Shown piece after piece: positions 22,166 to 33,789 of a stretch of DNA of 64,000 nucleotides. Location: positions 1,884,501-1,948,500 of the forward strand of contig SMMW01000080.1 of NCBI GenBank assembly GCA_004794655.1, given 5' to 3'. This DNA comes from Marisa cornuarietis (Eukaryota > Mollusca > Gastropoda > Architaenioglossa > Ampullariidae). Every line of letters starts with the position of its first letter. Position 1 is the stretch's first letter. The notes below the pieces were generated by a model that saw only the letters and a program-made list of their open reading frames with translations, was not told where the DNA came from and made no database searches. The position numbers were made by a program, and so were the translations under genes.

Positions 22166-23744
22166 CAAATGCACGCAATGTCTCGAATTCCGGATCACAG
22201 TCAAATTGCTTCTAATCCAACTTAGGAGGTCTCCACAAACTTCATATGCGGCTAATTTAACTAACAGATATATTTTGTAATTTTACAAACCAATCGAAGT
22301 TTGTGGTGTTTTGGCCACCAACCATATGTCTGTGGACACCGATTGCTCTGCTATTGTGTAAATTACACTCAGCAATAAATGTATTATTTTCTTTCTTATT
22401 CGTAGGACCATTCGCCTTTTTACTTTAACTAAACAGCATCCGTTTTTCATTTGCTAACAACCACGACTGTCCTATGCATATCACGAGACTAATTTGTGTT
22501 TGAAAGAAAATATTTACAGAAATAAAATAAAATAGTTTTAAGACTGCATGCATTCTTTGTAAATAAAATATATTTTCTGTTTTTATTTCTCTATTAATGG
22601 CTTATCGATACTAAAGATATCTATTGTTATATCGATGCTAAAGTTATCAACAACCAACTGAGTTCACCCTACTCCGCAATTAAAACCAGAAAAAGTCCTC
22701 TTTTGCTGTGAGAAATGTCACATACAATGCACTTAAAGGTTTAAGTAGACATTCACAGCTCATTATAAATTTGCTTACCAATGCGTTCAATCAAAACCAC
22801 TTCACTTTTTTGTTACATGTAGGGGTCTGAGTAAATTAATAAGTTAATACCTAAATATCTGTCTTCGTCTTAAAACCTCTGTTTTTCGTTCGTGACTAAT
22901 GAAAACATGCTTAACAAATGTGAAAGCATTTGTTCGTCTTGGGATGATCCAAGAATTTCCCTTCTAACACAGCAATGCAGATCCCTCCTTCTTAATCATT
23001 GCTTCATGTTCTGAAAAGCAGCAAAATAAAACCGAGGTCCATTATTCCATACATCGTTATTCAAGCCTACTTTGAACACTCAGCAAAGAGCACCATGCAC
23101 GAAGACCGGAGATAAAAGGGGGATGAGACAAGGATGCGAACGATCCCTACTTCGCACAGTGACCTTCGCGACATGGACTGTACACTCATAGCTGAGAATC
23201 AACTATGAGTTTTTTAATCGCAACCACCGGAAGGAGCAGGACAAGGGGGGTTTTGCTACAGGAGAATGAGCAATAAAAGACTGTCAATGCTTCGGAACGT
23301 CTCTAAGTTTTCTGAACCCTTCCCCACTCCCTCCAACTTTCAACCTGCGTAGAAATCGGTCCACTACCTAGATGATCGTTTCTCTTAATATTATTCCCAA
23401 TACAGGTCCATGCCTTGCCAAGTAAAATATAGCTCCCTGAAATGGGAGTACAGACCAAGATTTTTCTCTCAGAATGAGGGTATGTCGCGTGTCCGCAGCC
23501 AGGCATGCTGACCCCGCTACCCTGCGGGAAATCTTGGGAGGGATAAATGTTAACGGAAACAGTCCTGAAAGAAAATGAAATGGTGGAACTGCATCCGAGA
23601 GTATGGCTAGAGCAGAGATGCAGTGAGGTCGATGATGATTTGTCCTGGGGCGACAACCGCAATGCTTTGAACATGCTCAGGAATTATGACCAATTAAAAC
23701 CAGCAAATCTCATCCGCGATCGAAGAGAGCGAAGTTCGCCTGTT
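22166..23744. other. Gene-free stretch
   Basis: Nothing recognised. Short frames at 23303-23753 show no motif. Confidence 0.4.
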
Positions 23745-24804
23745 CTCGTGTGACAAAGCTGTCGTACATCGAGAGAATACTACAAGAGACGTTACAACCC
23801 CCCACTGATAACAGACCTAAGTGTCCTGCAATACATCCAGGATTCCAAAATCGACCAGGACGAACTGCATGTCCCGCGCGAGGAGGTCAAGCAGGCTATT
23901 CGGGGCTTGAAGGGGATAGGAGTCTCCCGGACAATGGAACGCGGGGAGGAGTTAGCGAGGGCTCTTATCATCCTGTACCCGAAGATCTGAGCCACCAAGC
24001 AGTGGCCACGGGAATGGATGCAGTCATTGGTAGTACCAATGCCTAAGAAGGGAGACTGGACGATCAGCCTGATCAGTCACGCAAGTAAAGTTATGCTGAG
24101 GGTGCTCCACGGCGACGGAGGAGTAGATTCTCTCGGAGGAACATGCCAGATTCTGCGCCGGCAAAAGCATCGTTGAGCAGATCTTCAACAGCATAGTCCT
24201 TGTGGAAAAACACCTTCAGCATGGTAATTTTTAGTACCATCACTTTAATGGACTGTTTAGAAGATCGTCGACAGAGTATGGCACGACGGACTATGGAACG
24301 TACTGCACCCCTTTAATGTGGAGGAACGCACCATCAAGGTACTGTACGAAGGTTTCAGGTGCTCAGTACTCCTTAATAACCAGGCGACCATTTCCAAAGA
24401 CGGTAGCTGTGTGGTGATCGTTCGTCACGGTATCACAGCAGCAACAGTGGCGATTGCCAGGCAGTAAAATCTTGGACAGCAAAAGCGTCAGCATTTTCGC
24501 CAAATTCAGGCTCTCGTTGTGCCAACCATGCTGTTAGACTGCGAAAGCTGGACTTTGCTAACAGAACAATATCCAAGTGTTTGAGATAAAATGCTTCAGG
24601 AGACTACTTAGTATCTCCCACAGACCGCGGAAGACAAACGACTTTGTACACAACCTAACCAGAGGTCTGATGGGTCCCCAGGAGCCCCTGCTTACGGCCG
24701 TCAGGCGGCAAAACCTAAGGTGGTTGGGTCATATCGCCCGACATGACACCTTAGCAAATATCATCCTGAAAGGCTACGTTGAAGGCGGTCGACGCCGTGG
24801 AAAG
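23745..24804 (+). pseudogene. RTE-like LINE reverse transcriptase relic
   Basis: Broken frames read 'RREYYKRRYNPPLITDLS'-type linker sequence, 'REEVKQAIRGLKGIGVSR', 'KQWPREWMQSLVVPMPKKGD', 'ISLISHASKVMLRVLHG', and near the end 'CFRRLLSISHRPRKTNDF' and 'LRWLGHIARHDTLANIILKG'. This is the family of the better copy at 44260-47215. The catalytic FADD region is not recognisable. It is interrupted by a solo LTR at 24805. Confidence 0.75.
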
Positions 24805-25388
24805 TGTCACGTCCACCGCGCACTGTATCAGTCACTCAATCCTTTCAACACATACACGGAGCCTGACAAATACGTGTTCTTTCACACAAATTAAAAGAAA
24901 AGAATGATTTGCCTAACAAATCTATCTGCTTTACTAAGTATGAATAAAAGAAGAAAACAAGAAAAATACACAAATGAAAAGTCAGTTAAAAAAAACGATT
25001 CCTACTTCCAGATTATTTTAAAATAATAAAATCCCTAACCTTTGAATCCTGCCTTTCTGAATATCTACAAGAATACCTACTCACCTAATCGATCTTTATA
25101 CTCCTAAACACCCTACTCAAATGCCCTACTCAACAAATTCTTCTTTTAATTCCTCCCCTACTTGTCTTTCCGTCCTAAACCTCTCTCTTCTCCTACCTGA
25201 CTACTTACTCCTCCTCCTCCTCCTCGCGCTCTCCCTTACGTCATTTCCTTCACTTTTTTACATCACTCATATACGTCTTCGGAACATCTGACGTCATTCA
25301 CGCTCTTTCGTTCTTCCACATTAATCCTTATAAAATTTAAGCTTAATCAAACGATACAGTCAATAACTAATAACAATGATACCTGACA
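24805..25388. mobile_element. Solo LTR, 584 bp, with GAAAG target duplication
   Basis: Begins TGTCACGTCCACC and ends GATACCTGACA, flanked by GAAAG at 24800-24804 and 25389-25393. It sits within the RTE frame 'GGRRRGK', which resumes after it as 'KGWVTQC...DLLGRVDD'. The TGTCACG start is shared with the longer solo LTR at 12532-13904. TATAAAAT occurs near 25330. No coding capacity. Confidence 0.7.
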
Positions 25389-25500
25389 GAAAGTAAAGAA
25401 AAGGGTGGGTGACCCAGTGTTCACTGGGAGACCTTCTCGGGCGGGTAGATGACCGAATCCGCTAGCGCAAGCTCACCTTTGCTGTGCTCCATCAGTCGAG
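25389..25500 (+). pseudogene. RTE-like LINE tail resumed after solo LTR
   Basis: Plus-strand reading 'KGWVTQC' and 'GDLLGRVDDRIR' resembles the 'NWFTNIKDWTGRPVQDLL' region of the related element near 47070. Short and weak. Confidence 0.45.
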
Positions 25501-25803
25501 GAAGAAGAGAATGCTAGAAAGGGATGTTTTGTTAGTGGTGCTGAGGAGACTGAATCTATTCTGATGGCGTTCATATTCTTCTCAACACGAGTAACTACAT
25601 TAACCGAGAACATAATAAACTCTGTTTTACGACCATTATTATTGTCATTTCTGTGAATTTATATTGTTTGTAAAGCGCTTTGCGGAGGGGTAAAGCGCTA
25701 TAAAAAGTAAATATAATTATTATCAAACGCTGATGCACCGATATTGACAGTCTAGGTTTCACTTCCTTGTGTGCAGCAAACTCTTTGACCAAGTATATCA
25801 GGT
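25501..25803. other. Spacer with LINE-like 3' end
   Basis: 25665-25715 reads 'gtaaagcgctttgcggaggg' then 'gtaaagcgctataaaaag', a CR1/L2-type 3' end. Nothing else recognised. Confidence 0.45.

Positions 25804-25876
<73 letters not shown>
25804..25876. repeat. (TGA)n / (ATC)n microsatellite at a LINE tail
   Basis: About 24 trinucleotide units without a break. On the minus strand it directly follows 'gcgcattacaaatggac', the 3' end of the CR1-type fragment 25877-26265, so it is the expanded ATC tail of that element. The long run of isoleucine codons in a minus frame is a by-product. Confidence 0.95.
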
Positions 25877-25877
<1 letters not shown>

Positions 25878-26265
25878 TCCATTTGTAATGCGCAGGTATC
25901 CATTCAGAACAATGCTCATTGCGCAGAAAAAACAAAATAAATAAAAAAATAAGAAAATATAAAGTAAATAAATAGATAAAACACCAGGAAAGTAAAAAAT
26001 AAAGACAGAAGTGTTGCTTGGTTGTTTAAGTTTCAGTCCGTCTTAAATAAACAGGTGGGTCTTCAGCCTTTTTCGAAACGTGGTTGGTGAGGTGATGGTG
26101 GACAGTGACGATGGCAGAGCATTCCACAGTTTAGGTGCCGCGTTTGTGAAGGCCTTGGCTCCAGTGTCTTCTTGTTTGTGTCTTCCACTGCAGGGAGACA
26201 GAAGCGTGACTGGGAGCCAGAGCGCAGGTTATACTGTACTACAGCTGAAAGTTTTAGCAAATATA
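25877..26265 (-). pseudogene. CR1-type LINE C-terminus and 3' UTR
   Basis: On the minus strand, frames give 'KLWNALPSS'-like sequence (here partly 'LNCGMLCHR' in a shifted frame) and 'TFRKRLKTHLF', the standard end of CR1/L2 reverse transcriptases, then a short 3' UTR and the ATC tail. A sister copy on the plus strand is 52845-53720. Confidence 0.65.
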
Positions 26266-26289
26266 TAAGCCGGTTGTTTCATCCCATGA

Positions 26290-26650
26290 TTGAACTTTGT
26301 CAATTACGAAATCTGCACTTTACATCAGTACGACAAAGGAAACGAACTCACCCATGAGCTAGAACGGTGCCGGTGGGACATTGTGAGAATGGCAGAGTTT
26401 AGACGGTCAGGAGTTGAGAACACAGCAACAGATGAAGGCTATAAACTCTAGTACACTAGTACAGTGAGGGGGATGCTATACATAAGCATATCATGGTCTT
26501 TGTAATGTGAAGGGACGTAGTCGTGCAGTCATTAGGTATACACCACTCTCAATGAATGGAGAGTTTACCAACAGATAAACAAGGTTTTAAACAGTTACTG
26601 GAACGCATAGGTCATCCCACACGCCTACCAAGAAAGGAGAGAAACAGTTG
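26290..26650 (+). pseudogene. RTE endonuclease fragment belonging to receptor unit C
   Basis: The clearest of the three copies: 'NELTHELERC', 'WDIVRMAEF', 'TATDEGYKL' and 'YSGEGDA' are in nearly one frame, giving the N-terminal part of an RTE endonuclease. Stops and shifts make it non-functional. Confidence 0.7.
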
Positions 26651-27105
26651 GTAAATTTAGCTTTTCTGGCTGATGACAATTTGAATGTAGTTTGTAAATA
26701 TTATATCGGTGGATTTGCACTGCTCCCATGTGAGCGTCTTGGATATTACGGTTTTGCAAGCATTTTGCAAGCTACTCTACGAACAGGAAAAACAATAACG
26801 AGTCACGTTTGTTTAGTATGTCCTACAACCGGAGCTGTGGTGTGGACAGAAGTATGTGTGGCCTCGCTTGCAGTTTTTCAAATCGTTTTAGCAAGCTGGG
26901 AACTACTACTGGCTCCATATGTATCATCGTCCTAATTGTTATTCTATAGATATAACGTTTGCATTTTCTCTCGACTTCGAGTGGAGCACATCCGATCTGT
27001 ATGTGCTTTGACTCTTTATTACATTGTCATTTTTTTGTTTTTGTACAGCGCACTGAGTTTGTTCTATAGAAGACAAGTATATAAATATGCTTATTTTATC
27101 TAAGC
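26651..27105 (+). mobile_element. Unit C-specific insertion, SINE- or LINE-like
   Basis: Absent from units A and B at the matching position. It ends in 'agcgcactgagtttgttcta' and 'tatataaatatgc', like the 3' ends of CR1-type elements. An open frame of 95 codons at 26648-26935 has no known motif; I do not count it as a gene. Confidence 0.4.
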
Positions 27106-28070
27106 CAGCGACAGGGACTAAGTCTCTTCGTTCTTTGACTACCCTTTCAGCAACTGTAAAGTCGGGGCTGCTTACCCGTGTCGTTCACATTCAATAATTT
27201 TTCCTACGGATAAATGAAAGCAAAAAGGGGACGAAATCCAGTCATTAAGCTATATGAGTCCCATTTGAAGAGCTATTCCTTAACGCCGAAACACGAAGAT
27301 AATATGAAGAATTGGCCTTTCTGGACGTATGTTTACAACAAAAAAACAAAACAATGTACACATGTGAAGAGGGTTAGGGATATTTAATCATTTTCGGGCC
27401 TTTCCGTTACACTGGTATTGCTATTTATCATTATAAATTATGTCTATTCATTTCTACATGGTGTGTTACAATTAAAATGCGATCAATATACAACGAAACA
27501 TTACAGTGATCGTAAATCGTGTATTCAGCCCGTAGCTCAGTCGGATACAAGCTCTCGTCGCTCTCCCACCTCAGTCTTGTGCCATCTGTCTAGTTGCAGC
27601 TTGACGGGTGTTCATCCTATCGATCCCGATTATCTGACTGACTTACTGACTGCCACCTACAGTCTATTTATGCACGCTTCCATCTTCTTCACAGGTAAGC
27701 ATTGCGCGGAAAGCACGGAAGGCACGAAATTTTACACAGTTACAGACGCACAATACGTTTGCCTTATGTGCCTTTGTGTTAAACATAACTTGTAAATATT
27801 GTAGTCTTTGGTTCCATGCCACAGTCTAGACAGTATTCTGAATTTAGGATCCAAAATTAATCTTAAGGAGAAATGCTTCCGTATGTTTATTAGAGAAATC
27901 CACTGATTAATGGCTAGATATCTATGTAGATTCCAATTTAAAACTTTAAAAGATATTGATAAGAATATTTTTCTCCATACCCTTATATCACTTTTCCTTC
28001 CAAGTAAATTACAAAATATACCAATGCACAAGTATGTCGATTTCCATTATGATGAGAATAAATAGCATCT
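27106..28070. other. 3' flank of receptor C, with a tRNA-like scrap
   Basis: 27110-27205 matches 16945-17045 ('ctttcagcaactgtaaagtc'). At about 27528-27625 there is a perfect box A (TAGCTCAGTCGG) followed by a damaged box B (GGTGTTCATCC), so a decayed tRNA-derived SINE is possible but weak. Confidence 0.4.
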
Positions 28071-29131
28071 CTAAAGCCTGCAAGTAACTGAAGAATTTGG
28101 GGGTAAAATATTTCTTATACGACTACATATTTGTTGGAAGTGAAGCTTGAACTTCGAAGAATAGTGATAGTAGATGAAAAAGTGTACGCAGCTGTTTGTT
28201 TCTGGAATCCAGTTCATAATTAAAGCAAAGAGTAGCAAAGCCTCGTTACTGAAATTGAACTTAATACTGGCCCAGACAAAGACACACGTTTCCCAAGCAA
28301 CAAGTGGTAACATGGTTCCAATGTACACACAAGAAACTATTACTAACATGGCTGTCAGCGCCCTCTGACGACTGGAACTGTCTTAGGCGACAGAACTCGT
28401 CTCTTCTCGCCATTTTAAGGCCGTGTTCAGCTTTATTACTGTCACTAAAGTCGCCGTCGACACGATGATGTAAACAGCAACGGGAAATGCAAATCCTAGC
28501 AGATTGTTCTTAAATATTGTCAGTATTGTTTTGTTGGCGCGGTAGAATTCCGTTTCGAAGACTACCCGAATTCTTTTTCCTTGAACGACAACCACAGCAC
28601 TGTAGTGGCAAAGCGGAAAGGTAACACGGCAAAGCTGAAGAATCACGAAAGATGTTACAATCACTGTTGCCATGGTGCGCGTGCTAATCAGTGTAGAAGC
28701 TCGGAGAGGAAACACCACACACACGCAACGTTCTACCGCGATCACCATGGTGATGAAGGAGGATGTTGATCTCAAGGTATATACTACGCTTAAACATGTC
28801 AACATAAACATGTCTGTTATATTTCTCGAAGGTCACTTCGTCAGACCACTCGATGAAGTAGCTCACGGGATGCACTATGAACATGGACAACAAGAAGGCG
28901 CAGTCTGTGAGAGCCAAGGAGAAGAGACAGACGTTCATTCGATCACGGAGACCCTGACTGTAGAACACAACACAGTTGATGACATTAGCCGGGATACCGA
29001 TAAGACATATTAATGGTGTAAGACCTACAAAGACAATCAACTCAGCTAACTGGACGATGGCAAGGCTTGCATCATTGTGAGCTGGGATTACTGGTGTCAC
29101 CGCAGGTATCGCCACATCAAAGACTCATTCA
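28071..29131 (-). pseudogene. 7TM rhodopsin-type receptor C, pseudogene
   Basis: Colinear with receptors A and B across all seven membrane segments but broken at three places. One base is missing near codon 5, just after the ancestral ATG at about 29131. There is a frameshift between TM2 and TM3 near 28795. A nonsense change (TCA to TAA) follows 'EETSSVA' near 28384, in the third intracellular loop. TM1 (with 'GIPANVINC' where A and B have GN), TM2 'LALTD', 'AVERC', TM5 and TM6-TM7 can still be read in separate frames. It cannot make a full receptor unless the assembly is wrong at all three places. Confidence 0.9.
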
Positions 29132-30650
29132 TTATTGTTCAGCAATTACAATATTATGTTATACCAGCCTACCCTTTTGCCTGTGGTTTAAAACATTTGG
29201 TCGTGCTATTACATTAATAACCCTTTATAATTATTGTAAAGGAAACGTTGCAGAAATTATTTTTCGAAGTGAAATAAATTTTTAAATTGGGAAGTTAATT
29301 TTTAAAACTGTAGAAGTTACAATAAATTAATTGTTATTAGTGTATTTTTTTATTATTGTTAGATTCTGGAACAAGTGTACTGGGTAAAAATATAGAAAAT
29401 ATTAATTGAAAGAATGTGACATTTCCCAATAACATTGTGTGTGCGTGTGCGTGTGTGTGTGCGTACGCATGTGTTTGTGTGCCCACCTTGTGTATGTGTG
29501 TGTTTGTGCGTGAGTGTGTGCGCGCGCGAGAGAGAGATTACTTATTGCATTTTGCGAATACGCATCTGTGTTCCGTTTTGTAAATTGATTAAAAACTTTT
29601 AAGCTGACGTTATTATTATTATTATTACACTCTCTTTTCCTTGTTTTGGTGCTTAAAATTATGAGCAAACGATTGCACATTACTCAACATCCGACCTTTA
29701 GGAATTTCACGAACGGTTCTGATGGGATGTGTTCGGCTTTTAAGTCTCCCGTCGATCGCTGTTATTGCTAGAAACTTTGATATTTTTAAAGGAACTAATC
29801 GGGGACTGTTAAACATTTTTCGTTTTACATTGCAGTGAATCAAAAAAGTTTATAATACCCCTCAAGACGCAGGTGTACAGCTGTACTGGCGATGACAATT
29901 GTAATGCTATGGAAGCTCCTACAAGTTGACAGACACTTGTCAGTCCCATCTCATTTGTGTAAAACAAGGAGGGAAAATAACATATACACGCAGCTCTTTA
30001 CGATGTTGACACTGGAGATAAAGGAATATACTGATGCTCATATGACATAGTAACCACATGAAGGTACCTTTGTCAACAGGATACTTTGAAGAACATTGAG
30101 AAATGTCTCTAATTAAGGGATAGTTTACATCCGATAATAATTAGTTTTTAACATAGTTTTATATATTGTCTGAAAATATTTCATTCCATAATGTAATGTT
30201 GTAACATCACAGCTTATCTAATTAAAAAAGAAAGAAAATTTGATGAGAGACAATGAGTATGTAAAACGTTTGATTTAGGTATTTTCCTCGTGGCAGTGAT
30301 GGTTTTATTGTATAAAATTTAACAGTATCCTTTTCTGCATCTGTGGTGATTTTAGTGTGTCTAATATGTCATGTCAGATCATCATAGTTGCCGTTGAAAG
30401 ATGAGTGAATATTTATCTTCACGGCCTATTTAAAATGAAACAATGCATTCGCAGTGTGTTCGAATTATTTTTAAATTAACAACCCTATTACTGCCTCAAC
30501 ATGCGATGTTCAGGCACTTAACACACAGTATTGCTAAGGAGGCTTTTGGTTTGTTTTGAATGGTGTCGTTGACCACAGCTACTGCTTTAAACAATGAGGG
30601 ACATGGTTATGATCGCTGTTAAACATTTTTCACGGAGACCATCCTCGGTC
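29132..30650 (-). repeat. 5' flank of receptor C (conserved unit flank)
   Basis: Aligns with 18650-20615, including the imperfect GT/GC tract at 29437-29521 and the far-end block 'gttatgatcgctgttaaac'. No gene. Confidence 0.5.
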
Positions 30651-30740
30651 CTATTATAACTGTAATCAGCATACATATAAAACAAAAGATTTAAAACTGT
30701 TAAACTACACAATTATAGATTCAGTTATATATCTAGAGGT

Positions 30741-30960
30741 TTAATGTCCACCAGTCTCAGAAGTATTTCCATCTTTGGTCTCTTCATGTCTATCATGTAG
30801 CTGCCGTTGCCTCACATTTTTCTTTTGAAGTAGCAGCATCAACAACAAAGACTCTATGATCATCTTTCTTAGCCAAAAGCTGTAAGTCAAGCTTTTGTTC
30901 AGAAATCTCTAGACGAAGATTCCTCAAGGGTTTCAAATATGTGACAAGGCTGGTTTTAAA
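30741..30960 (-). pseudogene. Orphan C-terminal exon of an unrecognised gene
   Basis: The minus strand reads well as protein: 'FKTSLVTYLKPLRNLRLEIS', then 'EQKLDLQLLAKKDDHRVFVV' and 'DAATSKEK'. One base is then out of step at an A-rich run ('aaaagaaaaatg'), after which the next frame continues 'VRQRQLHDRHEETKDGNTSE' to a stop at 30741-30743. The charged, helical composition looks like the end of a cytoplasmic protein, but I do not recognise the family. It lies just outside the receptor array. It could be a duplicated exon, or a real exon with a sequencing error. Confidence 0.4.
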
Positions 30961-31002
30961 TACCAGTTACCCTCTATTTGATGCCAGTGAAGTGTGATTA
31001 CT

Positions 31003-32150
31003 GTGGAAAAGGCTGTGTGGAGGTTAAAATAATGTCCCTTTGCTTTGAAAGTTGGAAATATCCTTTAAACTAACCACGACACCTATTTTACCCAGGTACA
31101 GTGCCAAATGTTCCTTAAAAAATTTCATACTGATTTAATTGCGTAGTCACTGCACTCATTTATTATTGCCTGTCTATATCAGTGGTTCGACACTGCATGC
31201 CTTAAGATGAAGAGGGTACCAGTTTGGAAATGGATGTGTGTGTCATGTAAGTAAACTTCTCTAAAGTTTTTTAAATGTGTATGCTAGAAGCTGTATAGTT
31301 TGATTCGTGGATTATTTAGTCCTACTAGAAGGCGGCTCGCGTCACTCAACCATCCTCTCGAAGACCACTCTGAGTACGAGAGAAGTACCATTTTGCCGCA
31401 AGGTGCTTTGGTCCCGCTGGAAAGCGGCTCATGTTATTCAGCCCTCCCTCCCCCATCTTCCCTATTTCTCCCAGGGAGTTAGGTGCTAGGTGTTAGTAGG
31501 CTAGGTATAGGTGTGCTAGGATAGAAATAGTAGTAGTTATATGTGTAAATAAAATCTCTGTCTTTGAACTAATTTACCTTGTGAGCATCTCACCCCACAT
31601 GAATGCTAGCATGATGTACGTGTGTCCTCGTCGTGTGAATGAGATGAACCTGTATTACAAGAGTGACAGAAATTGTGTTGTCCGCAGTTGTGACATGGCA
31701 GAGCACACGTGAAGGTCCGTGGAGCTGAACAACGCACCAAAGAAAACACAATTTTGTCTGGGAAAAAGCAGGGTCTTTTGTGGATTCCAAGGTCGGCTAA
31801 ATGCAGGTGTGTAGTGGATGGGGGAAAAAAAAAGACAACGCGATGTATCACATTAGATAACACACGACGAACGAGAGCTAGAATTTTAGCAGAAAATTCT
31901 CCTTGGGAACTTTCGTCCTCTTCTCTGGAACCCTAAAGAGAAATGGACTGACTGGCACTGGGGTCGCAGTGTTAGCCTAAGGGAGAAAACAGATCTGTCC
32001 GGCTACAAATAAATGGTGCCGTGACCCGGATTCATTTTGTTAGTGTCTTCAGTCTGCCTACAGTACTCTACTTTTTTTTATCACAATCAATGTTTAGCAA
32101 ATCAAGCCTGCTTAAAACTATTTCTTTCTGTGACAGCAGGAGTATGCTGC
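31003..32150. other. Spacer with possible LTR-retroelement remnant
   Basis: There is no gene I can support. 'AATAAAATCTCTGTC' near 31548 resembles the poly(A) region of an LTR, and 'TGGTGCCGTGACCCGG' at about 32012-32027 resembles the primer-binding site found after the 5' LTR of many BEL/Pao elements. No protein of such an element follows. A minus frame at 31606-31863 contains 'CHNCGQHNFCHSC' but has no other support. Confidence 0.35.
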
Positions 32151-32169
32151 GCTATTTTAAATGGAACGA

Positions 32170-33139
32170 AAATGGCTTACCTGTAGGTGGAGCTATGCAA
32201 ATTAGGGCCGTCACTATTACGTCACTCATCTTCTGCTCTCTCTCCTCGCTAAACTCCCCTGATATCGTCTGCTTCATCTTCTTCGAATCCTTCCTCCAAT
32301 TATTCCGAGAAATAATATCCAGAAATGAACAAATTTTTTCCTGACGTCGCCTTCACGTAGTTTTTCCAGTCAGAAACAGTCCTACTTGAAAAACCGTACT
32401 CACGAGTAATCTCTCAAGAAGACGTCATACTCAAAATCTCATATGTAAGCACAAAAATGTCTTCCATTGACAAACGAGAACCTGTAAACCATGATCCGTC
32501 TCTAACATATAAACTCTCATATAGCGCTATCGATATTTTTCTCCTCTCGAAATCTTATCCACTCCCATCTCCTCACCACAACTCCTATATGTATTACTCT
32601 TCTTCATCAATCCACATTCACGTAAAAACTCAAAAAACAAATCAAAGTCTTTGACTAAACTCAACACAAACAACCTTGTCACTTCTGCATCCATTCTAAA
32701 CTTCTTTCTGCTGTCCTTTCCAGACTATGCACCTCTCAACTTTTCCTTGAAATCCACAACTGCACCACAAATTTTCCCCAAATTTCCATGCACACTCGCC
32801 ATCTTCAATCCTCTCGACTTTCTATCGTCTGCTCAAATCAAATCAACAAACTTTTCCGCTCGAAATATCCCATGACTAAAACCAGCCAATAATTTAACAC
32901 AACTCCATGTCAATCACCATAACGTCACTCGGCCAGTCCTCAACATTTGTCCTCTACAATATAACCTAACCCTAATCCTACCCCTAACCCACACCCATAA
33001 CCCTAACTCCATTTCATAAATCACACACACCAACCAATGCCCAACCTCACACCCCTCTCAAATATCGATTCTACCCGATCTCCCCTCCCACAAAATAGCA
33101 TAGCCAGCCGTGACCTAGTAAAACTATGAAAGTTCTGCC
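32170..33139 (+). mobile_element. Non-autonomous DNA element (MITE-like), inverted relative to 1986-2440
   Basis: It ends ...CTATGAAAGTTCTGCC at 33139, the same terminus as the MITEs at 43407 and 44113. It contains 'cctgtaggtggagctatgc' with paired GTCAC/ACGTCAC sites near 32180-32230, and CCTAACCC-type repeats at 32940-33000, matching 2150-2400 in reverse complement. The middle (32240-32930) is extra sequence not present in the shorter copies. The left end is not resolved. Confidence 0.5.
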
Positions 33140-33789
33140 ACCAGACGTTTTCGATATTACTAAAGTGTGTAACGTTGTTCTATATGTTTTACACATCGCA
33201 AAAAAATATTTTTTTCACTGTTGGTTAGTGACAGTGTATATTGTCAACAACAAAAGACTTACATCATACATAACCATGCTGACAAATAAATTATAGATAT
33301 AGATAGTGCATGAAAAATGCTATTTCTGTTTCATCATTCCTCTTTTTAGACATGTATTTTGTTTAGTTTGCATCAGTGCTATTTTTTTCTATAATTAGTG
33401 TCACAAATATGTAATTCATGGGTTGTTTTATTTCTATGTCTAGGAAAGCCAGCCTGTGTTAACTTCTGGAACAGCTTTTCCTGACTTCCTATTCTTCATT
33501 TGGGACATGAACCAACAAGTACTTTCTCAAAGGCTGAGATTTCGAAAGGCAGGTATTTGAGGCTTGTGTCTCACATCTATCACTAGTTCATATACTGCCA
33601 ACAAGAAAGAAAAAAAAACAAGCAGCAGTGAGACAAGTCAGGAAGAAAAATTGTGTGAAAATGATTCTGAAACTCAAGTCCTTGTGAAGAAAGTGTATAT
33701 CAGGATGGTGAACATGACAACGAAGAAAGTGTACATTAAGATACTGAACATGGCCGCATAGAAGATTCATGATCAGGACACTCAGAAAG

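Noticed and set aside
25595..25903. Polyisoleucine protein
   Set aside because: It is the translation of the (ATC)n microsatellite on the minus strand.
31606..31863. Possible zinc-knuckle protein ('CHNCGQHNFCHSC')
   Set aside because: The spacing does not fit a CCHC knuckle and no other retroelement domain is in frame; left as unassigned.
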